Below are positions 16,216-26,948 of a DNA stretch of 64,000 nt, piece after piece; position 1 is the first letter of the stretch, and the number at the start of each line of letters is the position of its first letter. The position numbers and the translations under genes were made by a program. The notes under the pieces are model-generated. The model worked only from the letters and a program-made list of their open reading frames with translations, was not told the origin of the DNA and made no database searches. The DNA is from JBQTII01 sp052387905 (GTDB taxonomy: Bacteria > Actinomycetota > Actinomycetes > Sporichthyales > Sporichthyaceae), in contig JBQTIR010000003.1 of the NCBI GenBank assembly GCA_052387905.1, positions 1 to 64,000 of the forward strand, written 5' to 3'.

Positions 16216-16733
16216 AGCAGCGCTCCGGCCGAACGCTCCGGACTGCGTCCGCGGGCCAGCCGCCGGGCACCCGGGACGATGAGCAGGGCGAGCAGCAGTG
16301 ACCAACCGGCGATCGCCGGCATCCGGGCCAGTTCGGTCAACGGTTCGGCGCGCGGGTCACCGAGGAACTGGCCGACGGTCGCAAAGACCGGATGCGCCGC
16401 CGCAGCAATCACCGCCGCAGCGGCGAGCGCCAACGGCCAGGACTGGCGCGGCCCGGCCCAGCGGCCGGCGAGCCAGCCCAGCAGGGTGAGCACGAAAACC
16501 CATTGACCGAGCGCGTGATCGGCGGGCGGCAGGACATCGAGCGTGAGCCCGCCGCCGAAGCCGGCCAGCATGCCCGCCCACGGTCCGGCGCCGAGCCCGA
16601 CCGCGGCGACCGCAAGCACCACGACATCCGGGGTCCCGGCACCCGGCCAGGGCAGCAACGCGATGACGCCGACCTGGAGCACGGCCAGGAGCAGGCCCGC
16701 CGCGGCGATCGCCGCGGCCCGGGGCGCGCTCAC
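16212..16733 (-). CDS. mreD: Rod-shape determining protein MreD
   Basis: A 173-aa hydrophobic protein with about five membrane segments, matching MreD by position and by PDVVVLAVAAVGLGAGPWAGMLAGFGGGLTLDVL. MreD bridges MreC and the cell-wall synthases in the membrane. The start is GTG at 16733, overlapping the mreC stop (GTGA), and the stop overlaps mrdA (GTGA), so translation is coupled throughout. Confidence 0.9.
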   Translation of the reverse strand: MSAPRAAAIAAAGLLLAVLQVGVIALLPWPGAGTPDVVVLAVAAVGLGAGPWAGMLAGFGGGLTLDVLPPADHALGQWVFVLTLLGWLAGRWAGPRQSWPLALAAAAVIAAAAHPVFATVGQFLGDPRAEPLTELARMPAIAGWSLLLALLIVPGARRLARGRSPERSAGALL

Positions 16734-17698
16734 GACGGTCCGCTCGCACGCGGTGCCGATGGCGCGCTCATGCTCCTCGCTCGTTCCTCGCTCGCTCGCA
16801 TCGCACGCGGTGCCGATGGCGCGCTCATGCTCCTCGCTCGTTCCTCGCTCGCTCGCATCGCACGCGAGGCGGGACTTTCCACCACCACCGCCACCACGTC
16901 CAGCGCGGTCATCCGGGCGTAGGGACGCACCGTCACGAGTTGGCCCACCTGCCCGCCCGCACCCACGGAGGTGGCAACTTCGCCGACGACGACGTCGGGA
17001 GCGAACGGTCGGCCACCGGGCGACCCGACGGTGACCAGCCGGTCCCCCGGCGCCACCCGGGCATTGCGGTTGAACAGCGTCAGGCGCGGCAGGTCCTCCC
17101 CGGCGCCGGCCAGCGTCCCCAGCTCTCCGCTCTCGACCATCCGGACACCGACGGTGAAGATCGGGTCGGCGACCAGCAACACGGTGGACACATCGCGGCC
17201 CACGGACACGATCCGGCCCACGAGGCCACCGGCGGAGAGCACGGTGGCGTCTTGCACGACTCCATGGGCCGCGCCGACGTCGATGGCGACCGTCCAGGCG
17301 TAGGCAGGCCCTGCGTTGACCGCGATCACCCGGGCCATCCGCAGGTCCAGACCGACCGCGGAACCCAGCGTGGTGAGGTCCGCGACCTCGCGGCCCGCGC
17401 TCGCCGCTGCTTCGAGTTCGCGGACCTGTAGCTGCAGGGCAGTGTTGGCAGCGACCAGTTCCGCAACTCGCTCCCCCTGTGACTGACCGTCACTCAGCGC
17501 GCTCGCCGAGGCGGTCAGGGGCCGGGCGAGCGTCGCGACCACGGACTGCAGCGGGGCCAGAACCCCAGCGGCCACCTCCCGGATCGGCGCCGCGGGCGAA
17601 TCGGCGGACTGCCCTCGGGAGTCGACGATCGCGACGCTCAGCGCTGCGGTGAGGAGAACGCCGAGCGCGGCCCGCGTGGTGGCGGTGTCGCGAATCAT
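16730..17698 (-). CDS. mreC: Rod-shape determining protein MreC
   Basis: A 322-aa periplasmic-facing scaffold with an N-terminal membrane segment (ALGVLLTAALSVAIVDS), a coiled coil (RVAELVAANTALQLQVRELEAAA) and the beta-barrel domain (ARVIAVNAGPAYAWTVAIDVGAAHGV to VGEVATSVGAGGQVGQLVTVRPYARMTALDVVAVV). It organises PBP2 and RodA. The C-terminus carries two copies of RAMRASEERARSMSAPSAP encoded by a 57-base tandem repeat (16744-16866), which is not part of the family fold. ATG 17698 lies 11 bases after the mreB stop. Confidence 0.92.
   Translation of the reverse strand: MIRDTATTRAALGVLLTAALSVAIVDSRGQSADSPAAPIREVAAGVLAPLQSVVATLARPLTASASALSDGQSQGERVAELVAANTALQLQVRELEAAASAGREVADLTTLGSAVGLDLRMARVIAVNAGPAYAWTVAIDVGAAHGVVQDATVLSAGGLVGRIVSVGRDVSTVLLVADPIFTVGVRMVESGELGTLAGAGEDLPRLTLFNRNARVAPGDRLVTVGSPGGRPFAPDVVVGEVATSVGAGGQVGQLVTVRPYARMTALDVVAVVVESPASRAMRASEERARSMSAPSAPRAMRASEERARSMSAPSAPRASGPS
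16744..16866 (-). repeat. 57-base tandem repeat in the mreC 3' end
   Basis: Two perfect 57-base units (16744-16800, 16801-16857) plus nine bases of a third. Read on the minus strand, each unit contains GAGGAGC-ATG-AGCGCGCC, which looks like a ribosome-binding site and the mreD start (GTG-AGCGCGCC) just downstream. Units are a multiple of three, so mreC stays in frame. Slippage between units would add or remove 19 residues. Confidence 0.9.
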
Positions 17699-17708
17699 GG
17701 GGCTTGGC

Positions 17709-18755
17709 TCAGTAGCGGTGCTGGTAGGGGTTGTGCGATGCCAGCACCGCTTGCAGCGCCTCGAACTCCTCGACGCAGCGCCCGGCACCCAGGGCGACGC
17801 AGTCCAACGGGTCGGCGGCGACGTGGACCGGCATCCCGGTCTCGTCGGCGATGCGGTCATCAAGTCGACGAAGCAGTGCACCGCCGCCGGTGAGCACGAT
17901 GCCGCTCTCCATGATGTCCGCGGCCAGTTCGGGCGGGCAGGAGTCCAACGTGGTGCGCACCGCCTCGACGATGGCGGTGACCGGCTCGGTGATCGCGAGG
18001 CGGATGTCCTCGGCGGTCACCACGATCGTCTTGGGCAGACCGGTGACCAGATCACGGCCCCGGATCTCGGCGGCCTCCTCGGACTCGATCGGCAGGGCGG
18101 CGCCCAGGGTCAGCTTGATCTGCTCGGCCGAGCGCTCCCCCAGCATGAGGGAGTACTCCTTCTTGACGAACGCGATGATCGCCTCGTCGAACTCGTCGCC
18201 GGCGACGCGGATCGACTGGGCGTTGACGATGCCGCCGAGGGAGATGATCGCGACCTCGGTGGTGCCGCCGCCGATGTCGATGACCATCGACCCGGTCGCC
18301 TCGGCCACCGGCATGCCGGCCCCGATCGCCGCGGCCATCGGTTCCTCGACAATGTGCACCGCGCGGGCGCCGGCCTGGCTGGCAGCCTCGATCACGGCGC
18401 GCCGTTCCACCCCGGTGATGCCGGAGGGCACGCAGACCACGACGCGTGGCTTGGCGAAGTAGCGGCGCTTGTGCACCTTCTGGATGAAGTAACGCAGCAT
18501 CCGCTCGGTGATCTCGAAGTCGGCGATCACGCCGTCCTTGAGCGGGCGGACCGCAACGACGTGGGCAGGGGTGCGCCCGATCATCGCTTTGGCCTCGGAG
18601 CCGACCGCAACCACGGCCCCGGTGATGGTGTTGACCGCGACCACCGAGGGCTCATTGAGCACGATGCCGCGCCCGCGCACGTAGACCAGCGTGTTGGCGG
18701 TCCCCAGGTCGACGCCGATGTCGCGCCCGATGAACGAGCGCAGCGACGACGCCAT
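17709..18755 (-). CDS. mreB: Rod-shape determining actin-like protein MreB
   Basis: Bacterial actin that guides lateral wall synthesis, 348 aa from ATG 18755. Phosphate-1 motif [19 protein letters not shown], phosphate-2 [16 protein letters not shown] and adenosine motif [14 protein letters not shown] are present. GGAGG five bases upstream supports this start and gives the family N-terminus [18 protein letters not shown]. The frame is also open for 86 more codons to an ATG at 19013 with GGAAGG upstream, so an extended form is possible (see 18756-19013). It is first gene of the elongation operon. Confidence 0.95.
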   Translation of the reverse strand: MASSLRSFIGRDIGVDLGTANTLVYVRGRGIVLNEPSVVAVNTITGAVVAVGSEAKAMIGRTPAHVVAVRPLKDGVIADFEITERMLRYFIQKVHKRRYFAKPRVVVCVPSGITGVERRAVIEAASQAGARAVHIVEEPMAAAIGAGMPVAEATGSMVIDIGGGTTEVAIISLGGIVNAQSIRVAGDEFDEAIIAFVKKEYSLMLGERSAEQIKLTLGAALPIESEEAAEIRGRDLVTGLPKTIVVTAEDIRLAITEPVTAIVEAVRTTLDSCPPELAADIMESGIVLTGGGALLRRLDDRIADETGMPVHVAADPLDCVALGAGRCVEEFEALQAVLASHNPYQHRY

Positions 18756-19013
18756 CGAACCTCCGGACTCACTTGCGGGAGCAGCGGGCGCAGTCGGGGG
18801 AACCGCGCGTCCGGAGGCTTTCGTACCACGGGGGGTGGCGGCCGGGAGCGCGGGCGCGAGCACGGACACGCCTGTCTTCGTCGGGGCGGGCGGCGCTTCG
18901 GCGTCCACGCGGATGACCACCGCCTTGGCACCGGTGGCGGTGGAGGCGGTCGCCGCCGTCCGTTCCGGATTCGGGCCGCGGGATCCCGCCGGTGGGGTCA
19001 CGGTCATCGCCAT
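18756..19013 (-). other. Possible N-terminal extension of MreB
   Basis: Eighty-six codons in frame with mreB and without a stop. They encode an Ala/Pro/Thr-rich, weakly basic segment from ATG 19013 (GGAAGG eight bases upstream). By eye about four-fifths of third codon positions are G or C, as in coding DNA. No family resemblance was recognised. The alternative is a leader region of about 250 bases. The remaining DNA to 19129 holds dyad fragments and the likely mreB promoter. Confidence 0.35.
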
Positions 19014-19129
19014 CGGTGGTGCCTTCCGGTTACGGATGTGACTAATGGGGCGGTTGTGACGTTATCAACCGGAAGTGGCGACGTTAGTCATGACGGGTTC
19101 AAGATCGGGGCATCGACACGCGGCATACA

Positions 19130-19164
19130 GAAGCCCCACAGCGCACGGGGCGCTGCGGGGCTTC
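19130..19164 (-). terminator. Strong hairpin terminator of ndk
   Basis: GAAGCCCC/GGGGCTTC (8 bp), one A-C mismatch, then CAGCGC/GCGCTG (6 bp) around a five-base loop, starting 15 bases past the ndk stop on the minus strand. The following minus-strand sequence is only mildly T-rich. It separates ndk from mreB. Confidence 0.75.
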
Positions 19165-19178
19165 GGTAGGACCGGGGA

Positions 19179-19586
19179 CTACCGATCTGGGAACCAGAGC
19201 GCCATCTCGCGCGCGGCGGACTCGGGCGAGTCCGAGGCGTGGATCAGGTTCTCCTGGTTGGACAGCGAGTAGTCGCCGCGCACCGTGCCGGCGGCGGCCT
19301 TGCGGCCGTCGGTGGCGCCCACCATCAGTCGGACGACATCGATCGCCTGGTCCCCGGACAGGATCAGCGCGACGAGCGGTCCGGAGGTGATGAACTCCCG
19401 CAGCTCCGGGTACCAGCCCTTGTCGACATGCTCGGCGTAGTGCGCGTCGGCCGCCGCCTTGTCGACAGTGCGCAGGTCCATCGCCTCGATGGTGAAGCCC
19501 CGGGTCTCGAAGCGGGAGAGGATCTGGCCCACCAGGCCGCGGCGGACGCCGTCGGGCTTGACGAGAACGAGGGTCTTCTCGGACAC
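19179..19586 (-). CDS. ndk: Nucleoside diphosphate kinase
   Basis: A 135-aa kinase that equilibrates NTP and NDP pools through a phosphohistidine. It has the family start SEKTLVLVKPDGVRRGLVGQIL, GPLVALILSG, and the catalytic NLIHASDSPESAAREMALWFP (His near residue 117). The start is GTG 19586 with AGGAG seven bases upstream. The longer open frame to 19733 is not conserved. It follows DUF4233-folC-valS on the same strand, the standard actinobacterial order, and ends in a strong hairpin. Confidence 0.96.
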   Translation of the reverse strand: MSEKTLVLVKPDGVRRGLVGQILSRFETRGFTIEAMDLRTVDKAAADAHYAEHVDKGWYPELREFITSGPLVALILSGDQAIDVVRLMVGATDGRKAAAGTVRGDYSLSNQENLIHASDSPESAAREMALWFPDR

Positions 19587-19626
19587 AGCGGAACTCCTAG
19601 CGGTACGACGAATGGGGACGCTGAGA

Positions 19627-20055
19627 CTATCCGGGCGCCGGTGGTCCCTCTCCCGGGTGTTCGGGCGCGACGGTTCCATTGCTGAGGCCTTGCGGCGCCA
19701 CGGCCACCATCGACCCGATCCGAAGAGCGGCAATCCACAGGCCGCCGAAGATCAGACCGAGGATGATCATCACCGGGACGACGATTCCGGTCGCCAGCAC
19801 CAGTACCTGCATCGCCCAGCCCAGCGGCATCCCGATCGGGCTGCGCAGTGACCCGCTGGCCAGGATGCAACCGAGCCCCAGGGCGCTGCCGACCGCAATA
19901 GCCGTGCCGGAGGACACGTCGTCGTAGAGCCGTGAGGCGACCAGGCCGGCGAAGAACACCACGAAGCCCTCGAAGGTGAGTACCACCGCGCAAAGCCGGC
20001 GGGTCATCTTCGCCCGCGAGGCCGCCGTCAGGCCCTTCGGCCGCTCGTCACTCAC
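19627..20055 (-). CDS. DUF4233 membrane protein
   Basis: A 142-aa protein with four hydrophobic segments (LCAVVLTFEGFVVFFAGLVA, GTAIAVGSALGLGCILASG, IGMPLGWAMQVLVLATGIVVPVMIILGLIFGGLWIAAL), matching DUF4233, the small membrane protein between folC and ndk in actinobacteria. Function is unknown. GTG 20055 overlaps the folC stop (GTGA). The tail after the last membrane segment is short and Pro/Gly-rich. Confidence 0.85.
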   Translation of the reverse strand: MSDERPKGLTAASRAKMTRRLCAVVLTFEGFVVFFAGLVASRLYDDVSSGTAIAVGSALGLGCILASGSLRSPIGMPLGWAMQVLVLATGIVVPVMIILGLIFGGLWIAALRIGSMVAVAPQGLSNGTVAPEHPGEGPPAPG

Positions 20056-21419
20056 TGCTCGCCCTTGAGCAGGGCCCGGGCTGCGCCGACCAGGACGACT
20101 GAGCCGGTCACCAGGACACCGGCTCCCGCGGTCTGTCCGTCGCTCTCCGCGAGGGTCACGGCGGCGTCCAGGGCGTCGTCCAGTCGCGGGGCGACCTCGA
20201 CCCGGTCGCTTCCGAACACCTGAACCGCGACCGCGGCCAGCGCGTCGGCATCCATGCCGCGCGCACCGGGCACGGTGGTGATGACGACCTCGGCGAGCAC
20301 GGGCTCGAACGCCTCCAGGATCCCGCGTACGTCCTTGTCCGCGAGTACCCCGATCACCCCCACCAATCGGTGGAACGAGAAGTCCTCGGCGATCGCGCTC
20401 GCGGTCGCGGCGGCCCCGGCCGGGTTGTGCGCTGCGTCGAGCACGATGGTGGGCGAGCTGCGAACCGTCTCCAGCCTCCCGGGGGAACGGACGTCGGCAA
20501 ATCCCTCCCGCACGATGTCGGCGTCGAGCATCCCGCGCCCGCCGCCGAGGAAGGCCTCGACCGCGGCCAGCGCCACCGCTGCGTTGTGGGCCTGGTGGGC
20601 GCCGAGCAGGGGCAGGAACAGTTCGGAGTAGAGGCCGTGGAAGCCCTCGATCGCGAGCAGTTGTCCGCCGACCGCAGGTAGGCGCCCGCGCAGCCCGAAG
20701 TCCACACCTTCGCGCGCCACGCTGGCGCCGACCGCTCCGGCGCGGGCCAGCAGGATCTCCGACGCGGCGCCCGGCTGCTGCGCAAGCACCGCGAAGGCGG
20801 ACTCCTTGATGATCCCCGCCTTCTCTGCGGCGACCGACTCCACCGTGGACCCCAGGTAGGCGGCGTGGTCCAGCGCGATCGGGGCGAGGACGGCGACCTG
20901 ACCGTCGGCCACGTTGGTCGCGTCCCAGGTCCCACCCAGGCCGACCTCGACGATCGCCACATCTACCGGGGCTTCCGCGAACGCCGCGTAGGCCATCGCG
21001 GTGAGCACCTCGAAGTACGAGAGCGGGTGCTGATGCTTGGCGTCGATCAGCTCGAGGTAGGGCTCGACGTCGAGGTAGGCCTCGACGAAGCGCGCCGAAC
21101 TGATCGCCTCGCCGTCGAACCGGATCCGCTCGCGTGCGCTCTCCAGGTGCGGGCTGGTGAACGTCCCGGTGCGCAGACCGAAAGCGCGCAGCAGGGCCTC
21201 GATCATCCGTGCGGTACTGGTCTTGCCGTTGGTCCCGGTGATGTGGATGACGGGATAGGAGGTCTGCGGCGAGCCGAGCACGTCGACGAGGTCGGCGATC
21301 CGGTCCAGGCTCGGTTCCAGCTTCGACTCCGGCCAACGCCTCGCCAGCGTCGCGGAGATCCGGGCGAACTCCGCTACGGCGTCCGGCTCTGGCACCACCG
21401 ACAGTCCGGGCTCAGTCAT
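20052..21419 (-). CDS. folC: Folylpolyglutamate synthase / dihydrofolate synthase
   Basis: A 455-aa Mur-ligase-fold enzyme that adds glutamate to dihydropteroate and to folates using ATP. The P-loop ITGTNGKTSTARM is near residue 62. Other landmarks are TSPHLESARERIRFDG, the metal/ATP signature VEVGLGGTWDATNV, and AHNPAGA in the C-terminal domain. It lies 30 bases downstream of valS on the same strand and couples to DUF4233 by a GTGA overlap. Confidence 0.95.
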   Translation of the reverse strand: MTEPGLSVVPEPDAVAEFARISATLARRWPESKLEPSLDRIADLVDVLGSPQTSYPVIHITGTNGKTSTARMIEALLRAFGLRTGTFTSPHLESARERIRFDGEAISSARFVEAYLDVEPYLELIDAKHQHPLSYFEVLTAMAYAAFAEAPVDVAIVEVGLGGTWDATNVADGQVAVLAPIALDHAAYLGSTVESVAAEKAGIIKESAFAVLAQQPGAASEILLARAGAVGASVAREGVDFGLRGRLPAVGGQLLAIEGFHGLYSELFLPLLGAHQAHNAAVALAAVEAFLGGGRGMLDADIVREGFADVRSPGRLETVRSSPTIVLDAAHNPAGAAATASAIAEDFSFHRLVGVIGVLADKDVRGILEAFEPVLAEVVITTVPGARGMDADALAAVAVQVFGSDRVEVAPRLDDALDAAVTLAESDGQTAGAGVLVTGSVVLVGAARALLKGEQ

Positions 21420-21449
21420 GGTGCGACCCGCCGCGCCGGCGCACCGTAC

Positions 21450-24065
21450 TCACGCCAGCGCGCCGAGTTGGGCGCTGATTCGTGCGACGTCGGCTTGGGC
21501 GGAGGTGCGCCGGTCCGTAATCTTGGCGACCACCTTGTCCGGCGCCTTCGCCGTGAATTCCGGATTGCTGAGTTTGACCTCTGCGGCCGTGATCTCACCC
21601 TGCGCCGCGGCCAGATCCTTCTCCAACCGGGCGCGCTCGGCCGCGACGTCGATCAGGCCGGACAGGTCCAGCTCCACCGTCGCGCCCTTGAGCTGCAACG
21701 TCGCACCGGCACTGAAATCCGCTTCGGCCGCCACGAGCCGGGTCAGCGCACGGATCTGACCCACGTGCTCGGCGATGCCCACCACCTCGGCGTAGGGCTG
21801 GATCCGCGCGGGAATCTTCTTCGCCGGGGGCACGCCCTGGTCGGCCCGGAAACGCCGGATCTCGGTGATGTGTTCCTGGACCGCGGCGATCTGCGCCTCG
21901 GCGTCGGCATCGGCGTATGCCGCCTCGGCGCTCGGCCACGGCGCGATCACCACCGACTCCCCGCCGGTCAGCGTGGTCCACAACGCCTCGGTGACGAACG
22001 GAATGACCGGGTGCAGGGCCTTGAGCAGGACATCCAGGCAATGCCCGAGCACCGCCGAGGTCGCCTCTGCCTCAGCCCCTCCGCGGGCCAGCGGCGCCTT
22101 GGCGAGCTCGAGGTACCAGTCGCAGAACTCGTCCCAGACCAGGTGGTAGAGCGCCTCGGTGGCCTTGGCGAACTCGTAGTCCTCGTAGTACGCGTCGACC
22201 TGCGCCAGGGTGGCGTGCACCCGGGACAAGATCCAGCGATCCGCCGGGGACAGCGCCTCGCGCGCCGGGACACCCCGGGCGACGGAGGCGCCGTTGAGCA
22301 GCGCGAACCGGGTGGCGTTCCACAGCTTGTTGCAGAAGTTGCGGCTGCCCTGCACCCAGTCCTCGGAGACCGGGACATCCGCACCCGGATTGGCACCCCG
22401 GGCCAGGGTGAGCCGCAGGGCGTCCGCACCGAAACGCTCGATCCAGTTCAACGGATCCACGACGTTGCCGGAGGACTTCGACATCTTCTTGCCGAACTGG
22501 TCGCGGACCATGCCGTGCAGGGCGACCGTTCCGAACGGAACATCACCTGATGGTGCGTCATCTTTCATCGCGTACAGGCCGAACATCATCATCCGGGCGA
22601 CCCAGAAGAACAAGATGTCGTAACCGGTGACCAGGACTGACGTCGGGTAGAACTTCGCCAGCTCCGGCGTGCGGTCCGGCCAGCCCAACGTGGAGAACGG
22701 CCACAGGCCGGAGGAGAACCAGGTGTCGAGAACATCGGGGTCCTGGGTCCACCCCGCACCGGCCGGCGCCGCCTCGTCCGGTCCGATGCAGCGGACCTCA
22801 CCATCGGGTCCGTACCAGACCGGGATGCGGTGGCCCCACCACAACTGCCGCGAGATGCACCAGTCATGCATGTTGTCGACCCACGCGAAGTAACGCGGCT
22901 CCAATTCTTTGGGATGAATTGCGACCCGACCGTCGCGCACGGCGTCGCCGGCGGCTTTGGCCAACGGGGCGACGTTGACGAACCATTGCAACGACAGCCG
23001 CGGTTCGACGACCGTCTTGCAGCGCGAGCAATGACCGACCGAGTGCAGGTAGGGCCGCTTCTCCGCCACGATGCGCCCCTGCGCGCGCAGCGCGGCGACT
23101 ACAGCCGGGCGAGCCTCGAAGCGGTCCAGGCCGAGGAACGGGCCATGTGCGGTGACGACACCGGTCTCGTCCAGGATCGTGATCGACGGCAGGTTGTGGC
23201 GCGCCCCGATCGCGAAGTCGTTCGGGTCGTGCGCCGGGGTCACCTTGACCGCGCCGGTGCCGAAGGCCGGGTCGACGTGTTCGTCGGCAACGATCGGGAT
23301 CTGACGGTCGGTCAACGGCAACGGGACGGTAGTGCCGATCAGGTGCGCGTACCGCTCGTCGTCGGGGTGCACGGCGACCGCGGTGTCCCCCAGCATGGTT
23401 TCGGCGCGGGTGGTCGCCACGGTGATCTGCGCGTCGCCGTCGCCGTAGCGGATCGAGACCAGTTCGCCCGCATCCTCGGAATGCTCGACCTCGATGTCGC
23501 TGAGCGCGGTGTGACACCGCGGGCACCAGTTGATGATGCGCTCAGCGCGGTAGATCAGACCGTCATCGAAGAGCCGCTTGAACATGGTGAGAACGGCGCG
23601 CGAGAGACCGGTGTCCATCGTGAAGCGCTCACGGTCCCAGGCGACCGAGTCACCGAGGCGGCGCATCTGGGAGAGGATCTTGCCCCCGGACTCGGCCTTC
23701 CAGTCCCACACCTTCGCGACGAACGCATCTCGGCCCAGGTCATGGCGGGACAAGCCGTCCTTGGCGAGCTCGCGTTCGACGACGTTCTGGGTGGCGATGC
23801 CCGCGTGGTCCATCCCCGGTAGCCACAGCGCCTCATACCCCTGCATGCGCCGGCGCCTGACCAGGATGTCCTGGATGGTGTGGTCGAGCGCGTGCCCAAT
23901 GTGCAGCACGCCGGTGACGTTCGGCGGCGGGATGACGATCGCGAACGGTGGCTTGTCGGAGGCCGGGTCGACCTCGAAGTACCCCGCGTCCACCCAGGAG
24001 GAGTAGAGGGTGGCCTCGACCTCGGCCGGGACGTAGCGGGTCGGCAGTTCAGCGGGCTGATTCAC
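21450..24065 (-). CDS. valS: Valyl-tRNA synthetase
   Basis: An 871-aa class Ia synthetase that charges tRNA-Val. HIGH is at residues 55-58 ([15 protein letters not shown]) and KKMSKSSGN near 525. The editing (CP1) domain, anticodon-binding domain and C-terminal coiled coil ([21 protein letters not shown]) are all present, at the size typical of the family. Start is GTG 24065, with TAGAAT exactly six bases upstream and no Shine-Dalgarno, so the mRNA is probably leaderless. It is first of valS-folC-DUF4233-ndk. Confidence 0.97.
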   Translation of the reverse strand: MNQPAELPTRYVPAEVEATLYSSWVDAGYFEVDPASDKPPFAIVIPPPNVTGVLHIGHALDHTIQDILVRRRRMQGYEALWLPGMDHAGIATQNVVERELAKDGLSRHDLGRDAFVAKVWDWKAESGGKILSQMRRLGDSVAWDRERFTMDTGLSRAVLTMFKRLFDDGLIYRAERIINWCPRCHTALSDIEVEHSEDAGELVSIRYGDGDAQITVATTRAETMLGDTAVAVHPDDERYAHLIGTTVPLPLTDRQIPIVADEHVDPAFGTGAVKVTPAHDPNDFAIGARHNLPSITILDETGVVTAHGPFLGLDRFEARPAVVAALRAQGRIVAEKRPYLHSVGHCSRCKTVVEPRLSLQWFVNVAPLAKAAGDAVRDGRVAIHPKELEPRYFAWVDNMHDWCISRQLWWGHRIPVWYGPDGEVRCIGPDEAAPAGAGWTQDPDVLDTWFSSGLWPFSTLGWPDRTPELAKFYPTSVLVTGYDILFFWVARMMMFGLYAMKDDAPSGDVPFGTVALHGMVRDQFGKKMSKSSGNVVDPLNWIERFGADALRLTLARGANPGADVPVSEDWVQGSRNFCNKLWNATRFALLNGASVARGVPAREALSPADRWILSRVHATLAQVDAYYEDYEFAKATEALYHLVWDEFCDWYLELAKAPLARGGAEAEATSAVLGHCLDVLLKALHPVIPFVTEALWTTLTGGESVVIAPWPSAEAAYADADAEAQIAAVQEHITEIRRFRADQGVPPAKKIPARIQPYAEVVGIAEHVGQIRALTRLVAAEADFSAGATLQLKGATVELDLSGLIDVAAERARLEKDLAAAQGEITAAEVKLSNPEFTAKAPDKVVAKITDRRTSAQADVARISAQLGALA

Positions 24066-24071
24066 ACCCGG

Positions 24072-24077
24072 ATTCTA
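24072..24077 (-). promoter_or_regulatory. Leaderless -10 box (TAGAAT) for valS
   Basis: TAGAAT, six bases, then GTG at 24065. The 157-base gap to mazF (24066-24222) holds no gene I can recognise. Confidence 0.6.
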
Positions 24078-24222
24078 CGGATCACGACTCCCCGCCACGA
24101 ACGCGATTCCGCCGTGGGTTGATCGGCCAACTCTACGGCGGCAGGATCCCCGATCTGATCGTCCGCTACGGCCTTACCCCGCCGCCGTTTCGCGGCGCAC
24201 CACAGTGAGCGAGCAATTCCAC

Positions 24223-24552
24223 TCAGGTCGCAAGACCTAGGAAGACCACCAGTGCACGATTGAGCCGGACGACGTCCGTGTCCGCGAGCCGCCCGACAGG
24301 CGGACCGATGCCTGCGCGGGGGACGGTGGTGACCTTGTCCACCATGATGCTGCTTGGCCTGTCGAGGCCGTTGGACGCCGACGGTTCAACGGCGAGCCGC
24401 AGCAGTGGCGCTTCGACAGTGCTCGTCGTGAAGGGGGCGATGGTGACTGACGAGGTCGCGTCGAAGAGGTCATCCTGGAGGACGACAACAGGTCGCGGTT
24501 TTCCTGAGTAGGAGCCGCGCGCCGCCGCGACGCAAACATCCCCTCTTCTCAC
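24223..24552 (-). CDS. mazF: MazF/PemK-type endoribonuclease toxin (second module)
   Basis: A 109-aa toxin with the MazF pattern MRRGDVCVAAARGSYSGKPRPVVVLQDDLFD, SVTIAPFTT, and IMVDKVTTVPRAGIGPPVGRLADTDVVRLNRALVVFLGL. The start overlaps the antitoxin stop by four bases, so translation is coupled. Sequence and antitoxin type differ from the 10981-11307 module, so the two are not recent duplicates. Confidence 0.9.
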   Translation of the reverse strand: MRRGDVCVAAARGSYSGKPRPVVVLQDDLFDATSSVTIAPFTTSTVEAPLLRLAVEPSASNGLDRPSSIMVDKVTTVPRAGIGPPVGRLADTDVVRLNRALVVFLGLAT

Positions 24553-24770
24553 GTCGCCGGTTCCGCCTCATCCCACTCGGCAGAGATCGCGTCGACGAAG
24601 TCCTGATCCGCCGCTTCGCCCTCGGCCGCGGCCACTGCGGCGCTCTGACGCCGCGCCTCGGCCAGAAAGCCAGGAGCCCGCACGTCGGGCACCCATATCT
24701 GCACCGGCCGCAGCCCTTGCGCGCGTTGCCGGGCTCGGTGCTCTCGCACCCGATCCCCAACTGAACCCAT
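24549..24770 (-). CDS. mazE: DUF3018-type MazE antitoxin
   Basis: A 73-aa antitoxin of the DUF3018 (MazE-like) family: SVGDRVREHRARQRAQGLRPVQIWVPDVRAPGFLAEARRQSAAVAAAEGEAADQDFVDAIS. The N-terminal part should bind DNA and the acidic C-terminus (EWDEAEPAT) the toxin. ATG 24770 is chosen; a TTG two codons upstream is possible. The 12-base palindrome at 24779-24790 lies directly upstream and is the likely autoregulatory operator. Confidence 0.88.
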   Translation of the reverse strand: MGSVGDRVREHRARQRAQGLRPVQIWVPDVRAPGFLAEARRQSAAVAAAEGEAADQDFVDAISAEWDEAEPAT

Positions 24771-24778
24771 GGCCAAGT

Positions 24779-24790
24779 GTTACATGTAAC
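24779..24790. promoter_or_regulatory. Operator palindrome of the second mazEF module
   Basis: GTTACATGTAAC is a perfect 12-base palindrome ending nine bases before the mazE ATG. Its ACATGT core also occurs in the imperfect dyad before the first module (11564-11576). Confidence 0.65.
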
Positions 24791-24821
24791 GGTTCCGCAG
24801 GCCAGGGCCAGCGCCTCTGCG

Positions 24822-26111
<1,290 letters not shown>

Positions 26112-26248
26112 GCGGTCAACTCTCCTTCGGGCCGGATGCTGTGCCGACGCTTGACGTTACGCGCCGATAGACGCTGCTCACATCACCTTGAGCAGGCGAG
26201 TCGGGTCATTCCGCTCTCGGCGAAACTGTCTGGCCTGGGCGGAACCTG

Positions 26249-26893
26249 TCAGCTGGGCGCCGACGTGGCGAGCATCGAGGTCTTGCGCGAGGAGATGACC
26301 TCGTCGACGATCCCGTACTCCTTGGCCTGCTCAGCGGTGAGAATCTTGTCCCGTTCGATGTCCTTGCGGATGAGCTCGATGTCGCGGCCCGTGTGGTGGG
26401 CGAGCAACTCCTCCAACTTGGCGCGCATCCGCAGCACCTCGTTGGCGATGATCTCCACGTCGCTGGCCTGTCCGCCGCCGCCCTCGAGGGCGGGCTGGTG
26501 GATCAGGATGCGCGCGTTCGGCAGCGCCAGGCGCTTGCCCGGAGTGCCGGCGGCCAACAGCACCGCAGCCGCCGAGGCAGCCTGACCCATGCAGATCGTC
26601 TGCACGTCGGGCTTGACGAACTGGATCGTGTCGTAGATCGCGGTGAGCGCAGTGAAGGAGCCACCGGGTGAGTTGATGTAGATCTGGATGTCGCGATCCG
26701 GGTCCATCGACTCCAGCGTCAGCAACTGCGCCATGACGTCGTTGGCGGACGCGTCGTCGACCTGCACGCCGAGGAAGATGATGCGCTCCTCGAACAACTT
26801 CGCGTAGGGGTCGTACTCGCGGTAACCCTGGCTGGTGCGTTCCACGAACCGCGGAAGAACGTAACGCGCTTCGGGCAGGTGCAGGTCCTTCAT
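26249..26893 (-). CDS. clpP2: ATP-dependent Clp protease proteolytic subunit ClpP2
   Basis: A 214-aa serine peptidase subunit. The triad is Ser107 (MGQAASAAA), His132 (LIHQPAL) and Asp182 (ERDKI). The longer N-terminus ([23 protein letters not shown]) and the position after clpP1 identify the ClpP2 paralogue. In actinobacteria ClpP1 and ClpP2 form a mixed tetradecamer. ATG 26893 is preceded by AGGAGG. The gap to clpP1 is 55 bases. Confidence 0.95.
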   Translation of the reverse strand: MKDLHLPEARYVLPRFVERTSQGYREYDPYAKLFEERIIFLGVQVDDASANDVMAQLLTLESMDPDRDIQIYINSPGGSFTALTAIYDTIQFVKPDVQTICMGQAASAAAVLLAAGTPGKRLALPNARILIHQPALEGGGGQASDVEIIANEVLRMRAKLEELLAHHTGRDIELIRKDIERDKILTAEQAKEYGIVDEVISSRKTSMLATSAPS

Positions 26894-26948
26894 GCGGTTC
26901 CTCCTGTGCCCTGCGTCACTGCCGGGCGTTGCTGACGAGTCCTGACAG

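Noticed and set aside
16744..16866. 57-base repeats as a CRISPR array or satellite
   Set aside because: Units are adjacent, in frame within mreC and without spacers.
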